The translations under genes and the position numbers were made by a program. DNA of 64,000 nt from an uncultured Clostridium sp. GTDB taxonomy: Bacteria > Bacillota > Clostridia > Clostridiales > Clostridiaceae. The notes below the pieces were generated by a model, which saw only the letters and a list, made by a program, of their open reading frames with translations, had not been told where the DNA came from and made no database searches. Of this stretch, positions 17,850 to 28,030 are shown in pieces. Numbering within the stretch: the first letter of the stretch is position 1; the number at the start of each line of letters is the position of its first letter. The stretch is from contig NZ_CAKVJA010000010.1 in the NCBI RefSeq assembly GCF_934754925.1, positions 7,632-71,631 on the forward strand, in the 5' to 3' direction.

Positions 17850-19220
17850 CTAATAATTCATCTTCTTTATTTTCTTTTTCTCTATATTTTCTTGCCATAA
17901 TGGTTCTGCTCTCTTAGCCCAAGTTAATCCATAGTTAATTGTCTTCTTACATAAATCATCGACATCTTCTGGATCTATATATTCTGTAGATTTTGCACCT
18001 GAATTCTTAACCATTTCTGCAATCTTAGGAGCATTATCTAATATTGGACATGGTCTAAATTGATTTTCATTAAATGGTTGATTTTTTTGATATTCCATGA
18101 ATAATGGTTGACCTAGGGCTTCTATTAAAGATACATCTTTTATATTTGCATTTGAATAATGACAGAATACACATGGCTCTACATCACCATTTGCATTTAT
18201 ATGACAATATCTTCTTCCACCAGCTACACAACCTCCAACATATTCAGCATCATGCCAGAAATCCATATTAAATATTGATTTAGTGTTACGCCATGCTCTA
18301 ATTGTTCTATATAATTTTTCTCTTTGATCTGGGTTTGCCATTAATGATGTATCTGTCTTGCATCCTATTGGCATAAATGTAAAGTACCAAGAGAAATAAG
18401 CTCCCTTATCTATCATTAAATCAATAAATTCTTCTGAAAGAACACTGTCACAATTTGCTGTTGTAAAGCAAGTTGAAAATCCAAATGGTATCCTATTGGA
18501 TTTCATAAGATCCATAGCTCTCATAATATCCTTCCAAGAACCTTCCCCTCTTCGTCCATCTGTTGCATCATCAAATCCCTCAACACTTATAGTTGGTACT
18601 AAATTTCCTACTTCAATTAAATCATCACAGAACTTTTGATCTATTAATGTTCCATTTGTAAAGAACATAAATATACAATCATTATGTTTTTTAGCTAATT
18701 TTAATATGTCATTTTTTCTAACTAATGGTTCTCCACCAGTCATTATATAAAAGTAAATTCCTAACTCTTTTCCTTCTGTAAATAATTTATCTAATTGTTC
18801 ATAACTCAAATTTAATGCCTTATTATAATCAGCTGCCCAGCATCCTACACAATGCTTATTACAAGCTGTAGTTGGGTCTACAAGTATTGTAAATGGTATT
18901 TCGTGGCCATACTTTTCTTTATTTTTTTGTATTTCGGCCCAACCTCTAATTGATGCATTTAATAAAAAATTTGTAAATACTGTTTGAACTATGTTTGGAT
19001 GTACATTATTGATTATGTTACACATTAACTTAGTCCAGTTATTGTTAGGATCCTTTAAATATTCATCTATCATATCATATTGTTCTACATATATTTTTTC
19101 TGTATCAAATTTTCTTATCCAACTCATAATCTTTGGTAAGTTTTTTTCTGGATCCTTTTTTAAATATCCTAAAACTTGTTTTAAGGCAAATTGTTGAATC
19201 TTATACTTTGGACTTAACAT
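17850..19220 (-). CDS. Radical SAM protein of unknown specificity
   Basis: 456 residues. The [4Fe-4S]-SAM cysteines are C120, C124 and C127 in CNKHCVGC, then TGGEPL for SAM binding. The C-terminal part holds further cysteines (CVAGGRRYC, EPCVFCH, CPILDN), suggesting auxiliary clusters of SPASM type. The first 100 residues are helical and specific to this subfamily. It acts in the cytoplasm and generates a 5'-deoxyadenosyl radical; the substrate is not known. mntP ends 14 bp upstream, so those two are cotranscribed. cfa lies 200 bp downstream. No small precursor-peptide gene is visible next to it. Confidence 0.85.
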   Translation of the reverse strand: MLSPKYKIQQFALKQVLGYLKKDPEKNLPKIMSWIRKFDTEKIYVEQYDMIDEYLKDPNNNWTKLMCNIINNVHPNIVQTVFTNFLLNASIRGWAEIQKNKEKYGHEIPFTILVDPTTACNKHCVGCWAADYNKALNLSYEQLDKLFTEGKELGIYFYIMTGGEPLVRKNDILKLAKKHNDCIFMFFTNGTLIDQKFCDDLIEVGNLVPTISVEGFDDATDGRRGEGSWKDIMRAMDLMKSNRIPFGFSTCFTTANCDSVLSEEFIDLMIDKGAYFSWYFTFMPIGCKTDTSLMANPDQREKLYRTIRAWRNTKSIFNMDFWHDAEYVGGCVAGGRRYCHINANGDVEPCVFCHYSNANIKDVSLIEALGQPLFMEYQKNQPFNENQFRPCPILDNAPKIAEMVKNSGAKSTEYIDPEDVDDLCKKTINYGLTWAKRAEPLWQENIEKKKIKKMNY

Positions 19221-19234
19221 TTAATCTCTCCCCT

Positions 19235-19816
19235 TCATATAATATTAAAATAATTACATATAACCCTTATAGCAATAGTTAAAAGAATAACTCCTCCACA
19301 TATATTTATTTGTTTTTTATATTTGTTCCCCATACAGTATCCAACCCATAACCCACATGTAACTAATGCACTGGTTACAATAAATAAAACTACCATATTT
19401 ATTAATATTTTCGTCCTTAACAATCCAAATCCAATTCCTAAAATAAATGCATCTATACTTGTTGCAAATGCTAATCCAGCACTATATTTATATCCAAAAA
19501 ACTCTTGCCTTTTTTCATCATAACTAGTAATTTTAAATGAATTTTTTAAAGATTTTACACCTAGATAAATTAATATAATTGCTGAAAACCATTGATTTAT
19601 AGATATAATTTTTTCATTTTGTATATTTAACATAGGAAATATTGCAATAATCATTCCAGCTGCTAACATTAATGTTTGAATTAAGCCAAATATGATTCCA
19701 ACCAAGGCAGCTGTTAATTTATTCAGTCTTCCTTGTGTAGATCCCCTAAATACCGCTATGGTGAATGCATCTAATGATAATCCTACTGAAACTATAATTA
19801 CTTCCCATAACCTCAT
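19235..19816 (-). CDS. mntP: MntP-type manganese efflux pump
   Basis: 193 residues, six predicted membrane helices. Two repeat-related motifs carry conserved acidic residues: GLSLDAF in helix 1 and ATSIDAF in helix 4, the hallmark of MntP (DUF204). It exports Mn2+ across the cytoplasmic membrane. Overall divergence from well-studied MntP leaves ion specificity less sure. The leader (19817-20024) shows no yybP-ykoY type Mn riboswitch that I can see. Likely operon with the downstream radical SAM gene. Confidence 0.82.
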   Translation of the reverse strand: MRLWEVIIVSVGLSLDAFTIAVFRGSTQGRLNKLTAALVGIIFGLIQTLMLAAGMIIAIFPMLNIQNEKIISINQWFSAIILIYLGVKSLKNSFKITSYDEKRQEFFGYKYSAGLAFATSIDAFILGIGFGLLRTKILINMVVLFIVTSALVTCGLWVGYCMGNKYKKQINICGGVILLTIAIRVICNYFNII

Positions 19817-19965
19817 TCATCCACTTCCCTCCTCATGTTTCTTATTTTAATAGTGCAATCCATATATTGGAATCTATAATTTATTTGTTTTGTATTCATA
19901 AATGAACAATTTTATTTCTTTGTAATTTTAAATATACAAATCCCTTAAATTGTATGTTTCAAACC

Positions 19966-20008
19966 AAAAAAAAAGCTCTAATATGCAATTTACATACTAA
20001 AGCTTTTT
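19966..20008 (-). terminator. Terminator after the TetR-family gene
   Basis: AAAAAGCT/AGCTTTTT with an inner TATG/CATA, 17 bp beyond the regulator stop codon. Confidence 0.7.
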
Positions 20009-20024
20009 ACAATTTAAGTTGTTA

Positions 20025-20582
20025 TTAAGTTAAATCATGTACTATATCATCTAATGAATTAGTTACTAAAACCTTATATTTATTAGCTAACTCCTTTGCT
20101 GATATATTTATTCCTTGTTCAATCCATCTCTTAATTATAAATGTTAAACCACGTGCATAATATTCAGAAATATCATTTACTGAAAATTTTTCTTCATTAT
20201 TATTTATTCCATATTTATTAAACAAACTTTTAAAAATTTTTATTAAATTATTATTTATAATTTCCTCAAATGAATTTTGTCCTGTTATTTTTACTACTTG
20301 CAAGTAAAATTTTTTATTGACTTCTATTCTTGAAAACATATAATATATAGCTTCATATGGCATTTTATTGTCTATAAGCATTTTACTTCCCTCAAAGATA
20401 TCATTATAGCAAATTTCCTCTAAGACTTCATATTTATCTGAATAATGATTATAAAATGTCGGCCTAATAAGCCCAGCATCATCAGTTATCATTTTAATTG
20501 TTATCTTATCAAAGTTATGCTCGAGTATTAACTTTTTAAAACTTTCCTGCAATGCTACATGTACATCTTTTTTATTGTTCAT
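20025..20582 (-). CDS. TetR/AcrR family transcriptional regulator
   Basis: 185 residues. N-terminal helix-turn-helix (about 10-55) with KITIKMITDDAGLIRPTFYNHYSDKYEVL, where RPTFYNHYSDK is the recognition region (quoted in parts). The C-terminal ligand domain resembles the DhaS/TetR_C_8 type. The ligand and targets are unknown. No adjacent gene is an obvious partner; mntP lies 200 bp downstream on the same strand, behind a terminator. Confidence 0.88.
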   Translation of the reverse strand: MNNKKDVHVALQESFKKLILEHNFDKITIKMITDDAGLIRPTFYNHYSDKYEVLEEICYNDIFEGSKMLIDNKMPYEAIYYMFSRIEVNKKFYLQVVKITGQNSFEEIINNNLIKIFKSLFNKYGINNNEEKFSVNDISEYYARGLTFIIKRWIEQGINISAKELANKYKVLVTNSLDDIVHDLT

Positions 20583-20878
20583 ATTTCACCTACAATTACT
20601 TCACATTAAATATATCAACTAAACCCATAATACCCATTTATTGTATTTATGTAATAAAAATTATACCATATTAAGTAACCATTTAACAAATAAAGTATAT
20701 AAATAATTATCTAATAATATAAAATAAATCTTAAAGCAATTTAAAATTTATATATACTGCTTACTTATTACACAAAACATGAAACAAATAAATCCACTTT
20801 GCTTCTATTGCCTATTATTTATCACTCGTCTAATTAGATGTATTTTTAATTATCTTAAATTTGCCCCCTTAAAAATGC
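20583..20878. other. A+T-rich gap between TetR gene and GNAT pseudogene
   Basis: Very A+T-rich, no convincing reading frame on either strand (the open frame near 20779 lacks a ribosome site). It probably holds the regulator's promoter; no clear palindromic operator was found. Confidence 0.5.
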
Positions 20879-21357
20879 TTATGCATGAGAAAGTTGTGGA
20901 AAATACATCTTATCACTTTGTATTTTCTCTAATTCTTTTCCTAAATAAAAAAATCTATAATCATCAGCTCCATTAAACTCTTCTAAATTACACATATCCA
21001 TATCTTCTATGCAAGGTGTAAATCCAAGTATTAAGTTATTATATTTTATATTAATTCTACTAATAACTTCCCTTAGTGATAATTTCTCCTTACAAATGAC
21101 ACTTTGTAAAATTAATGTATCACCTTCCATTTTCATAACAACAAAACAGTCAATACCTTTTGCATAAAATACATTTGATTTGCTGATACATTTGATATTA
21201 TTTTGCCACTTTTCATAAAAGAATATGGAATATACTCATCTTCAAAATATCCTTCTTTAAACCAATTTTCAAAATCAAATCCAAATGTTTTTTTAGTTAA
21301 ATCATTTAATTTATGACGCAAATCATTATTTCTCATATACCCATATATAAGTTCCAT
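20879..21357 (-). pseudogene. GNAT acetyltransferase remnant with internal deletion and frameshift
   Basis: The first frame (from 21357) encodes a typical GNAT-family start (MELIYGYMRN, KKTFGFDFENW, YIPYS) up to SNVSAN, then falls out of frame. The second frame (to 20879) continues with GIDCFVVMKMEGDTL and ends in FPQLSHA, the usual C-terminus of this acetyltransferase group. The roughly 150-200 residue middle, including the acetyl-CoA binding part, is absent. An internal deletion therefore joined both ends out of frame. It still has a good ribosome site (GGGAAGGG). Confidence 0.72.
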
Positions 21358-21461
21358 GTACCCTTCCCACCCCTTTCACTAAAGTAAAACCTATTTCTAC
21401 AATATTTAAATATATGTTTTGAAAATCTTTTTTATTCATTACAGTTAACACTTTATATAAA

Positions 21462-21496
21462 TTAAGACGTCCTGCCCTAAGAGGCAGAACGTCTTA
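21462..21496. terminator. GC-rich hairpin downstream of rlmD
   Basis: TTAAGACGT and CTGCC pair with GGCAG and ACGTCTTAA around CTAAGA, with a one-base mismatch. It lies between rlmD and the GNAT remnant. Confidence 0.7.
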
Positions 21497-21620
21497 ATAA
21501 CTTATTTATATTTTCTTGACATCAATACAACATTCTCAACAGTAAGATATTATAAATGACTCACTTCATTCGCTCTTTGATATCTCTTGCATGGAACGTG
21601 CTAAATACTTATCTTCGTCA

Positions 21621-22991
21621 CTATCGCTCCTTGATAAGTAAAGCTACGTTCTCAATATGCGCTGTTTGTGGGAACATATCTACTGGTTGAACTTCTAGTG
21701 TTTTATATCCATTTTCCTCTAAAATAGCTAAATCTCTAGCTAATGTACTTGGATCACAACTTACATATACTATTCTTTCAGCATCTATATTAGTTATTGC
21801 ATTTAATAATTTAACATCACAACCCTTTCTTGGTGGGTCTACAACAACTATATCAGCTTTTACGCCTTTATTTATTAAATCAGGTATAACAACTTCAGAT
21901 TCTCCAACAAAGAACTCAACATTATCAACATTATTTTCTCTTGCATTTATATTTGCATTTTCAATAGCTTGTGGAATAATTTCTACACCATAAACCTTTT
22001 TAGCCCTTTGTGATAAGAAAAGAGTTATTGTTCCTGTACCACAATATGCATCAAATACAGTTTCATTACCTGTTAGTCCAGCATACTCAAGAGCCTTACC
22101 ATATAAAACTTCTGTTTGAATAGGATTCACTTGGAAAAATGATAATGGAGATATATTAAATTTAAATTCACCTATGTAATCACTTATTGTAGGTTCCCCC
22201 CATAATGTTATACACTCTTGCCCTAATATTACATTAGTAGGATTAGAGTTAACATTTTGAACAATACTCTTTATTCCTGGTATATTATCAACTATTAACT
22301 TTACAAACTCCTCTTTATTAGGTAACTTTCTTCCATTAGTCACTAATACAACCATTACTTCATTAGTAGTAAATCCACGTCTAATCATTATGTGTCTAAG
22401 AATTCCAGTTTCGTCATACTTTCCATCAATATTATATGGTTTTATATTATGTTTTTTTATCCATTGTCTTGTTAATTCAACTACCTTATCAGCTATTTCA
22501 TCTTGAATTAAACAAGTTTCCATATCTATTATTTCATGACTTCTTGGTGCAAAGAACCCTATTTTTAATTCTCCATTTACCATACCAATAGGTAATTGAA
22601 CCTTATTTCTATATCTCCAAGGTTCCTCCATTCCTAATGGGAATTTAACTATACTATCATCTAGCTTTCCTATTTTGCTTATACAATCCTTTACTCTTTC
22701 AAATTTGAAATTTAATTGTTCCTTATACGTAGAATGTTGTAATTTACATCCACCACATCTTTTATTTATACTACACTTTGCTTCACATCTTTCATTTGAT
22801 GGCTCTAGAACTTCAATTAACTTAGCATAAGCAAAGTTTTTTTTAGACTTTACTATTCTTGCATTAACTTTTTCACCTTTTAATGCTCCTTCTATGAATA
22901 TAGGAAAAGTATCATTAATCTTTGCTATTCCTTCTCCCTCATATCCTTGTGAAATTATATCTAGTGTATATTCTTTATTTTTTTCTACCAA
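21621..22991 (-). CDS. rlmD: 23S rRNA (uracil-C5)-methyltransferase, RlmD/TrmA family
   Basis: About 456 residues. N-terminal TRAM domain, then four cysteines (CEAKC, CGGC) for an iron-sulfur cluster. The SAM-dependent methyltransferase domain has DAYCGTGTITLFL, VVDPPRKGCD with nearby catalytic residues, and SCDPSTLARDL. The enzyme methylates C5 of a uracil in 23S rRNA (U1939 for RlmD, U747 for RlmC-type relatives). The exact site cannot be told from sequence. I prefer TTG at 22989-22991, 8 nt after AGGTG, over a GTG three codons earlier at 23000 that overlaps that site. Confidence 0.9.
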   Translation of the reverse strand: MVEKNKEYTLDIISQGYEGEGIAKINDTFPIFIEGALKGEKVNARIVKSKKNFAYAKLIEVLEPSNERCEAKCSINKRCGGCKLQHSTYKEQLNFKFERVKDCISKIGKLDDSIVKFPLGMEEPWRYRNKVQLPIGMVNGELKIGFFAPRSHEIIDMETCLIQDEIADKVVELTRQWIKKHNIKPYNIDGKYDETGILRHIMIRRGFTTNEVMVVLVTNGRKLPNKEEFVKLIVDNIPGIKSIVQNVNSNPTNVILGQECITLWGEPTISDYIGEFKFNISPLSFFQVNPIQTEVLYGKALEYAGLTGNETVFDAYCGTGTITLFLSQRAKKVYGVEIIPQAIENANINARENNVDNVEFFVGESEVVIPDLINKGVKADIVVVDPPRKGCDVKLLNAITNIDAERIVYVSCDPSTLARDLAILEENGYKTLEVQPVDMFPQTAHIENVALLIKER

Positions 22992-23462
22992 AATTATCAC
23001 CTATCAATCATGTTTTATCTTTTTATCTTTTTATCTTTGTACTAATTATTGTTGTACTTAATTTCTAAATGAATAAACTATTAATATTATATACTATATT
23101 ATCTCCCTTATAAACATAGTATATATATTTGAATACTATAAATCTGATATTTATTATATATGATTTTATATAGATAAATATATTTTTAAAATATTTATTT
23201 ATTGATTTTCTAATTATAATTTTGCAAAAAAAAATACACCTTGCGGTGCATTTTTTATAGAATCAGTTGCCACACTGTACCATTTTAATTCTTTCGAACT
23301 ATTATGATACTATCAATTATAACCTACTTTTTTAAATTTAATTGTTAACTTTTTGTTAACTTTTTATTTTTTTATTCATTTTTGCTAGTCTATCTTGCAT
23401 TTTAAAGCTATTTTAAATAATTTACGAATAATTTTATTCATTTCACTAATTTAGTTACAATA

Positions 23463-23521
23463 TATGGGTGTGCCTCCGGGGAAGAACCATATATTGGTTC
23501 TTCCCCGGAGGCACACCCATA
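23463..23521. repeat. 27-bp perfect GC-rich palindrome downstream of pyk
   Basis: Arms 23463-23489 and 23495-23521 are perfect complements around TATAT. The core GCCTCCGGGGAA is shared with the palindrome at the end of helD (3121-3183). There is no T-run. It stands out sharply by base composition. Confidence 0.85.
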
Positions 23522-23527
23522 AAATGT

Positions 23528-23563
23528 AAAAAAAGAAGTGTAATATTTACACTTCTTTTTTTA
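23528..23563 (-). terminator. Terminator after pyk
   Basis: AAAGAAGTGTAA/TTACACTTCTTT with a 3-nt loop and seven T residues on either strand. Confidence 0.9.
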
Positions 23564-23570
23564 TGTCAAA

Positions 23571-24983
23571 TTATTCTACTACGCTTACTTTTAAAAGGTT
23601 AGTTGATCCAACTTTATCTAATCCAGCAGCTATTATAACTGTGTCACCTGAGTTAGCGAATCCATTTTCAACAGCTATTTTAGTAGCGTTAGCCATCATA
23701 GCATCTGTTGAGTTTTGATCTTCAGCAACTACTGGGTATACTCCGAAGCAGAATGCTAAGCTCTTAGCAACTTTTTCACATGGAGTTACAGCTACGATTG
23801 GACAGTCTGGTCTGCATTGAGAAATTCTTCTTGCAGTTGCTCCACTCTTAGTTGAAGAAACTATTGCAGCAGCCTTTAATTCGTTAGCAGCATTGCAAGC
23901 AGCTCTTGAGATAACTCCTGATACAGCTGGAGTGTGAGATTTAGCTTTAGAAACTGCAGTTTCGTAGCTTAATTTCTTTTCAGTTTCAGTAGCTATTTTA
24001 GCCATTGTTTGAACTGATTCTACTGGCCAATCTCCGTTAGCTGATTCTCCAGATAACATGATTGCATCTGTTCCATCTAATATAGCATTAGCTACGTCAG
24101 AAACTTCTGCTCTTGTTGGTCTTGGATTTCTCATCATTGAGTCTAACATTTGAGTTGCAGTTACAACTGGCTTTCCAGCAGCGTTACATTTTTCTATCAT
24201 CATCTTTTGAACAGCTGGTAACTTTTCAAATGGAATTTCAACTCCTAGGTCCCCTCTAGCAACCATTAATCCATCAGAAACTGCTAATATTGAATCTATG
24301 TTATCAACACCTTCTTGGTTTTCAATTTTAGAGATGATTTGGATGTGTTCTCCACCATTTTCATTTAATATTTCTCTGATTGTTTCAACGTCTGAAGCTT
24401 TTCTTATGAATGAAGCAGCAACAGCATTAACTCCGATTTCACAACCGAATTTTAAGTCAGCAATATCTTTTTCAGTTAAAGCTGGTAACTTGATTGAAAC
24501 TCCTGGAACGTTAACTCCTTTGTGAGTTGCAACAAATCCTGTGTTTTGAACTGTACAATGGATTTTGTTTCCATCGATTGATTCAACAGTTAATCCTACT
24601 AAACCGTCATCTATAAGGATAGTATCTCCTGGTTTAACATCATTAGCTAATCCAGCATAAGTTACTGAACACTCTTCAGCATTACCTACAACATCTCCAC
24701 CAGCATGTACAGTGAATTTAGCTCCTGCTTGTAATTCAACTTTCTTTGGTTCAAATTTACCAGTTCTGATTTCTGGTCCCTTTGTATCTAACATAACAGC
24801 GATTTCTTTGTTATGCTTTTTAGCTAATTCTTTAACTAAGTTAATTCTTGCTGCATGTTCTTCATGATCTCCGTGAGAGAAGTTGTGTCTTGAAACATTC
24901 ATTCCTGCTTCAATTATTTGTGATAATATTTCTGGGTTTTCACTAGCTGGACCGATAGTGCAAATGATTTTAGTCTTTCTCAT
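23571..24983 (-). CDS. pyk: Pyruvate kinase
   Basis: 470 residues. It makes pyruvate and ATP from phosphoenolpyruvate and ADP in glycolysis. Seen: RKTKIICTIGPAS at the start, MLDTKGPEIRTG, the active-site ISKIENQEGVDN and GDLGVEIP segments, MLDSM and a C-terminal domain ending near GSTNLLKV. It lacks the extra PEP-utiliser domain found in Bacillus Pyk (about 585 residues). Codon use is strongly biased, as for highly expressed genes. pfkA lies 67 bp upstream on the same strand, the classic pfkA-pyk glycolytic operon. Confidence 0.97.
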   Translation of the reverse strand: MRKTKIICTIGPASENPEILSQIIEAGMNVSRHNFSHGDHEEHAARINLVKELAKKHNKEIAVMLDTKGPEIRTGKFEPKKVELQAGAKFTVHAGGDVVGNAEECSVTYAGLANDVKPGDTILIDDGLVGLTVESIDGNKIHCTVQNTGFVATHKGVNVPGVSIKLPALTEKDIADLKFGCEIGVNAVAASFIRKASDVETIREILNENGGEHIQIISKIENQEGVDNIDSILAVSDGLMVARGDLGVEIPFEKLPAVQKMMIEKCNAAGKPVVTATQMLDSMMRNPRPTRAEVSDVANAILDGTDAIMLSGESANGDWPVESVQTMAKIATETEKKLSYETAVSKAKSHTPAVSGVISRAACNAANELKAAAIVSSTKSGATARRISQCRPDCPIVAVTPCEKVAKSLAFCFGVYPVVAEDQNSTDAMMANATKIAVENGFANSGDTVIIAAGLDKVGSTNLLKVSVVE

Positions 24984-25049
24984 TTAAAACTCTCCTTTAA
25001 TCTCTAAATTTAATGTATTTAAAATAAATTATTAGCGTATTTATTAAAA

Positions 25050-26009
25050 TTATTTAGAAATCTCTTCTGAAATTTCATATAATTTTTCATCAAAAGTTCT
25101 AGGTAAAGCTAAAGCTTCATCTATATCTTGGTCAAATATTTCATTGTCCTTGATACCAACAACTCTTGAAGTTTTACCTTCCATTAATAGTTCAATTGCT
25201 TTTGAACCCATTCTTGAAGCTAACACTCTATCGAAAGCACTTGGAGCTCCACCTCTTTGGATGTGTCCTAAAACTGTTGCTCTTGTTTCAATTCCTGTTT
25301 GAGCTTCTACGTATTTAGCTAATTCTGAAGCTCCACCAACACCTTCAGCTAATAAAACTAAGTTATGCATCTTTCCAGATTTTTTACCTTCTAAGATAAC
25401 TTTGCATAATTCATCTTTATCATAACCCTTTTCTGGTGTTATTATATATTCAGCTCCACAAGCTATACCTGTGTAAATAGCTATATCTCCACAGTCTCTT
25501 CCCATAACTTCTACGATAGATACTCTTTCATGAGAAGTTGAAGTATCTCTAATTTTATCTATAGCATCAACTACAGTATTTAATGCTGTATCAAATCCTA
25601 TTGTGTAATCAGTGTAAGTTAAATCATTATCAATAGTTCCTGGTAAACCTATTGTTTTTACACCTAACTTAGATAATAATTTAGCACCTGTGAAAGATCC
25701 ATCTCCACCGATAACTACTAAAGCATCTACACCATTATCTGCAAGAATTTGTGCAGCTTCTTTTCTTACTTCTTCTTGTTTAAATTCTAAACATCTAGCA
25801 GTTCTTAAAATTGTACCGCCTCTTTGAATTATATCTGAAACTGATGATCTATTCATTGGGAATAATTCACCATTAATTAATCCAGCATATCCTCTTTGTA
25901 CACCCATAACTTCAATACCATTATGTATTGCAGTTCTTACTACTGCTCTTATTGCAGCATTCATTCCTGGAGCATCTCCACCACTTGTTAAAACAGCTAT
26001 TTTCTTCAT
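25050..26009 (-). CDS. pfkA: ATP-dependent 6-phosphofructokinase
   Basis: 319 residues. N-terminal GGDAPGMN (ATP site), IGGDGS, PGTIDND with the catalytic aspartate, and the MGRDCGDIA and HIQRGG segments of bacterial PfkA. It phosphorylates fructose 6-phosphate. The open frame extends up to 26057, but the ATG at 26007-26009 follows AGGAGG and begins MKKIAVLTSGG as in the family. First gene of the pfkA-pyk pair. Confidence 0.97.
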   Translation of the reverse strand: MKKIAVLTSGGDAPGMNAAIRAVVRTAIHNGIEVMGVQRGYAGLINGELFPMNRSSVSDIIQRGGTILRTARCLEFKQEEVRKEAAQILADNGVDALVVIGGDGSFTGAKLLSKLGVKTIGLPGTIDNDLTYTDYTIGFDTALNTVVDAIDKIRDTSTSHERVSIVEVMGRDCGDIAIYTGIACGAEYIITPEKGYDKDELCKVILEGKKSGKMHNLVLLAEGVGGASELAKYVEAQTGIETRATVLGHIQRGGAPSAFDRVLASRMGSKAIELLMEGKTSRVVGIKDNEIFDQDIDEALALPRTFDEKLYEISEEISK

Positions 26010-26500
26010 ATAAATATTCCTCCTCGATACTACTAAGGACTCTGCATGTCCACTCATTCTGAAATATTTGTCATCCTATTACTATTTTGTTTATTGTTAA
26101 ACTTTTTACCACCTTATTTATTTTACTTGTAAACTGATAGTAATGCAACTAAAATAAATATACTTCTGTCTAAAATTATCATTTATTTATAAATCTATGT
26201 GTCTATTTTACCCTAAATTTATCGAAAATATATGCATATATTAATTACAATTTTCTTCCTTTGTATTATTTTACATATATATTTTATGTAAAAATACTGT
26301 AAATTTCAATATTTTTTTGAATTATTGTTATTTAATTAACATTCATTTTGTTGAAATTTTTTTATTTTTTAAATAATTTTATTTTATTAAATATTCTTTC
26401 AATTTGATTTTTGTGAAATCTTACAATTTTTTTTAATTTAAAATAAAATATCTTCACAAATAAAATAATTTGTGAAGATATTAAAAAATTTTACTTAAAT
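26010..26500. other. A+T-rich gap between dnaE and pfkA
   Basis: About 490 bp without a gene. Near dnaE lies a 14-bp perfect hairpin (26447-26482, AATATCTTCACAAA and complement) that probably terminates dnaE. The rest, rich in long A/T runs, must contain the pfkA promoter. Nothing else recognised. Confidence 0.65.
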
Positions 26501-27972
26501 TTATTCAACTACTTTTACATTGTCATCCCCAAAAACTTTTTTTAATTCAAGAACAACATCCGTATTTAAATCTACCCACATTTCTCTTGGCATTCTATAA
26601 TTTTTTCTATCATTTGAAGTAAACACGTAAAGTGCAGAATCACCCTTATATTCTCTTACAGTTTCTATTAATTTAGGTTTCATTTCCTTGGCCCTTTTTA
26701 AATCATCAACTCTTATATATAGTTTACTGCTATTAACCTTTTCTAGTGGTTCTATACTTTCACAAATAAGTTTTGGTTCTTCATCTTCCTTTATGTTAAC
26801 CCTTCCATTAATAATAACCATTGAATCTAAATTGATTAAATTTCTTACCTTCTCTAATGTTTTAGGGAATACTACAACTTCAATAACACCTGTTAAATCT
26901 TCTAGTTTTAAAAAGGCCATTATTGAATTATTTCTAGTTACCTTTTGATTTACTTCTGCTAATATTCCTCCAAGTATTACTCTCTGATTATCTTGAATTA
27001 AATGCTCATCATCACCTAATCCATCCATAATAGCTTCATATGATTGGAATATTGTTTCTATTGTAGTTGATGTCATCATCTTTAAGCTTTTTTCATATTC
27101 ATCTAAAGGATGCCCTGATATATAAAGACCAGTCATTTCTTTTTCCATTGATAATAAATTATTTTTTGCAAATTCTTTTATATCTGGATATTTTACTTCT
27201 GGTGCCTTTATACTTTCATCTGCCATACCAAAAAGACTAATTTGACCATCTATATTTCTTTTTTTATCACTAGCAACACTATCCATTAATTTTTCATAAA
27301 CAGCTAATAACCTTGATCTAAATATTTTAAATTCATCAAAGGCCCCTGCTTTTATTAAGCTCTCTACAGCTCTTTTGTTTATTGTTGATAAATCTATTTT
27401 GTTTATAAAGTCAACTAATGACTCGAATTTACCTTTATTTTTTCTAGCTTCAACTATTCCATCAACAACATTTACTCCAACATTTTTTATTGCTGCTAAC
27501 CCAAATCTTATACTGTTTCCTTTAACAGTAAACTTTGAATAGCTTTCATTTATATTTGGTGGTAACACTTGTATACCTAAGCTTTCTGCAAACTTAGTGT
27601 AATGTGCAACTTTTTCACTTATACCCATAACAGAATTAACCATTGCTGCTATAGTTTCTACTGGATAGTAATGCATTAAGTATGCTGTTTGATATCCTAT
27701 TACTGCATAGGCTGCTGCATGCGATTTATTAAAAGCATAAGAAGCAAAGTCCATCATCTGATCGAAAATTTCATTTGCTGCTTTTTCGCTTATACCATTT
27801 CTCAAACAACCTGGTACTTCTACATTACCATCTTCATCTACTATTCCATATATAAAATTCTTTCTTTCTTGTTCCATGACACTGTGCTTTTTCTTTGACA
27901 TGGCTCTTCTAACCATATCACTTCTACCTAAGGAGTATCCCCCTAGGTCTCTAACTATTTGCATAACTTGTT
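26501..27972 (-). CDS. dnaE: dnaE exon 4: C-terminal part of DNA polymerase III alpha subunit
   Basis: Two nucleotides completing a split Glu codon plus 489 codons, residues 696-1184 of the spliced protein. It begins QVMQIVRDLGGYSLGRSD, the rest of the conserved YQEQVM box, continues through the helix-hairpin-helix region, and contains an OB-fold segment (RVILGGILAEVNQK) before the tail. The 5' boundary was set by matching the end of the group II intron (CACTAT) and by restoring codon GAA (G from exon 3, AA here), which rebuilds VYQEQVM exactly. An ATG at 27964 is an internal Met, not a start. The terminator is at 26447-26482. Confidence 0.93.
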
Positions 27973-28030
27973 ATAGTGATAGGTAACTCTACCTTCGTCT
28001 TAACGGTCAGGCTTTGTTTTCCCCCACTTC

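Larger units (their letters stand above)
22992..23570. other. Gap between rlmD and pyk with three hairpins
   Basis: From rlmD upward: A+T-rich DNA that must hold the rlmD promoter, then a short terminator-like hairpin (23226-23256, CACCTTGCGGTG core with T-run), a GC-rich palindrome (23463-23521) and the pyk terminator (23528-23563). No gene was found. Confidence 0.7.

Noticed and set aside
19817..20024. Manganese (yybP-ykoY) riboswitch before mntP
   Set aside because: The conserved motif blocks of that class were looked for and not found.
20779..20976. 65-codon plus-strand ORF
   Set aside because: No ribosome site, overlaps the GNAT remnant, and composition is that of A+T-rich spacer.
21540..21625. 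Possible C-terminal extension of rlmD or small ORF
   Set aside because: Stops occur in frame right after the conserved LLIKER end, and no RBS or domain is visible.
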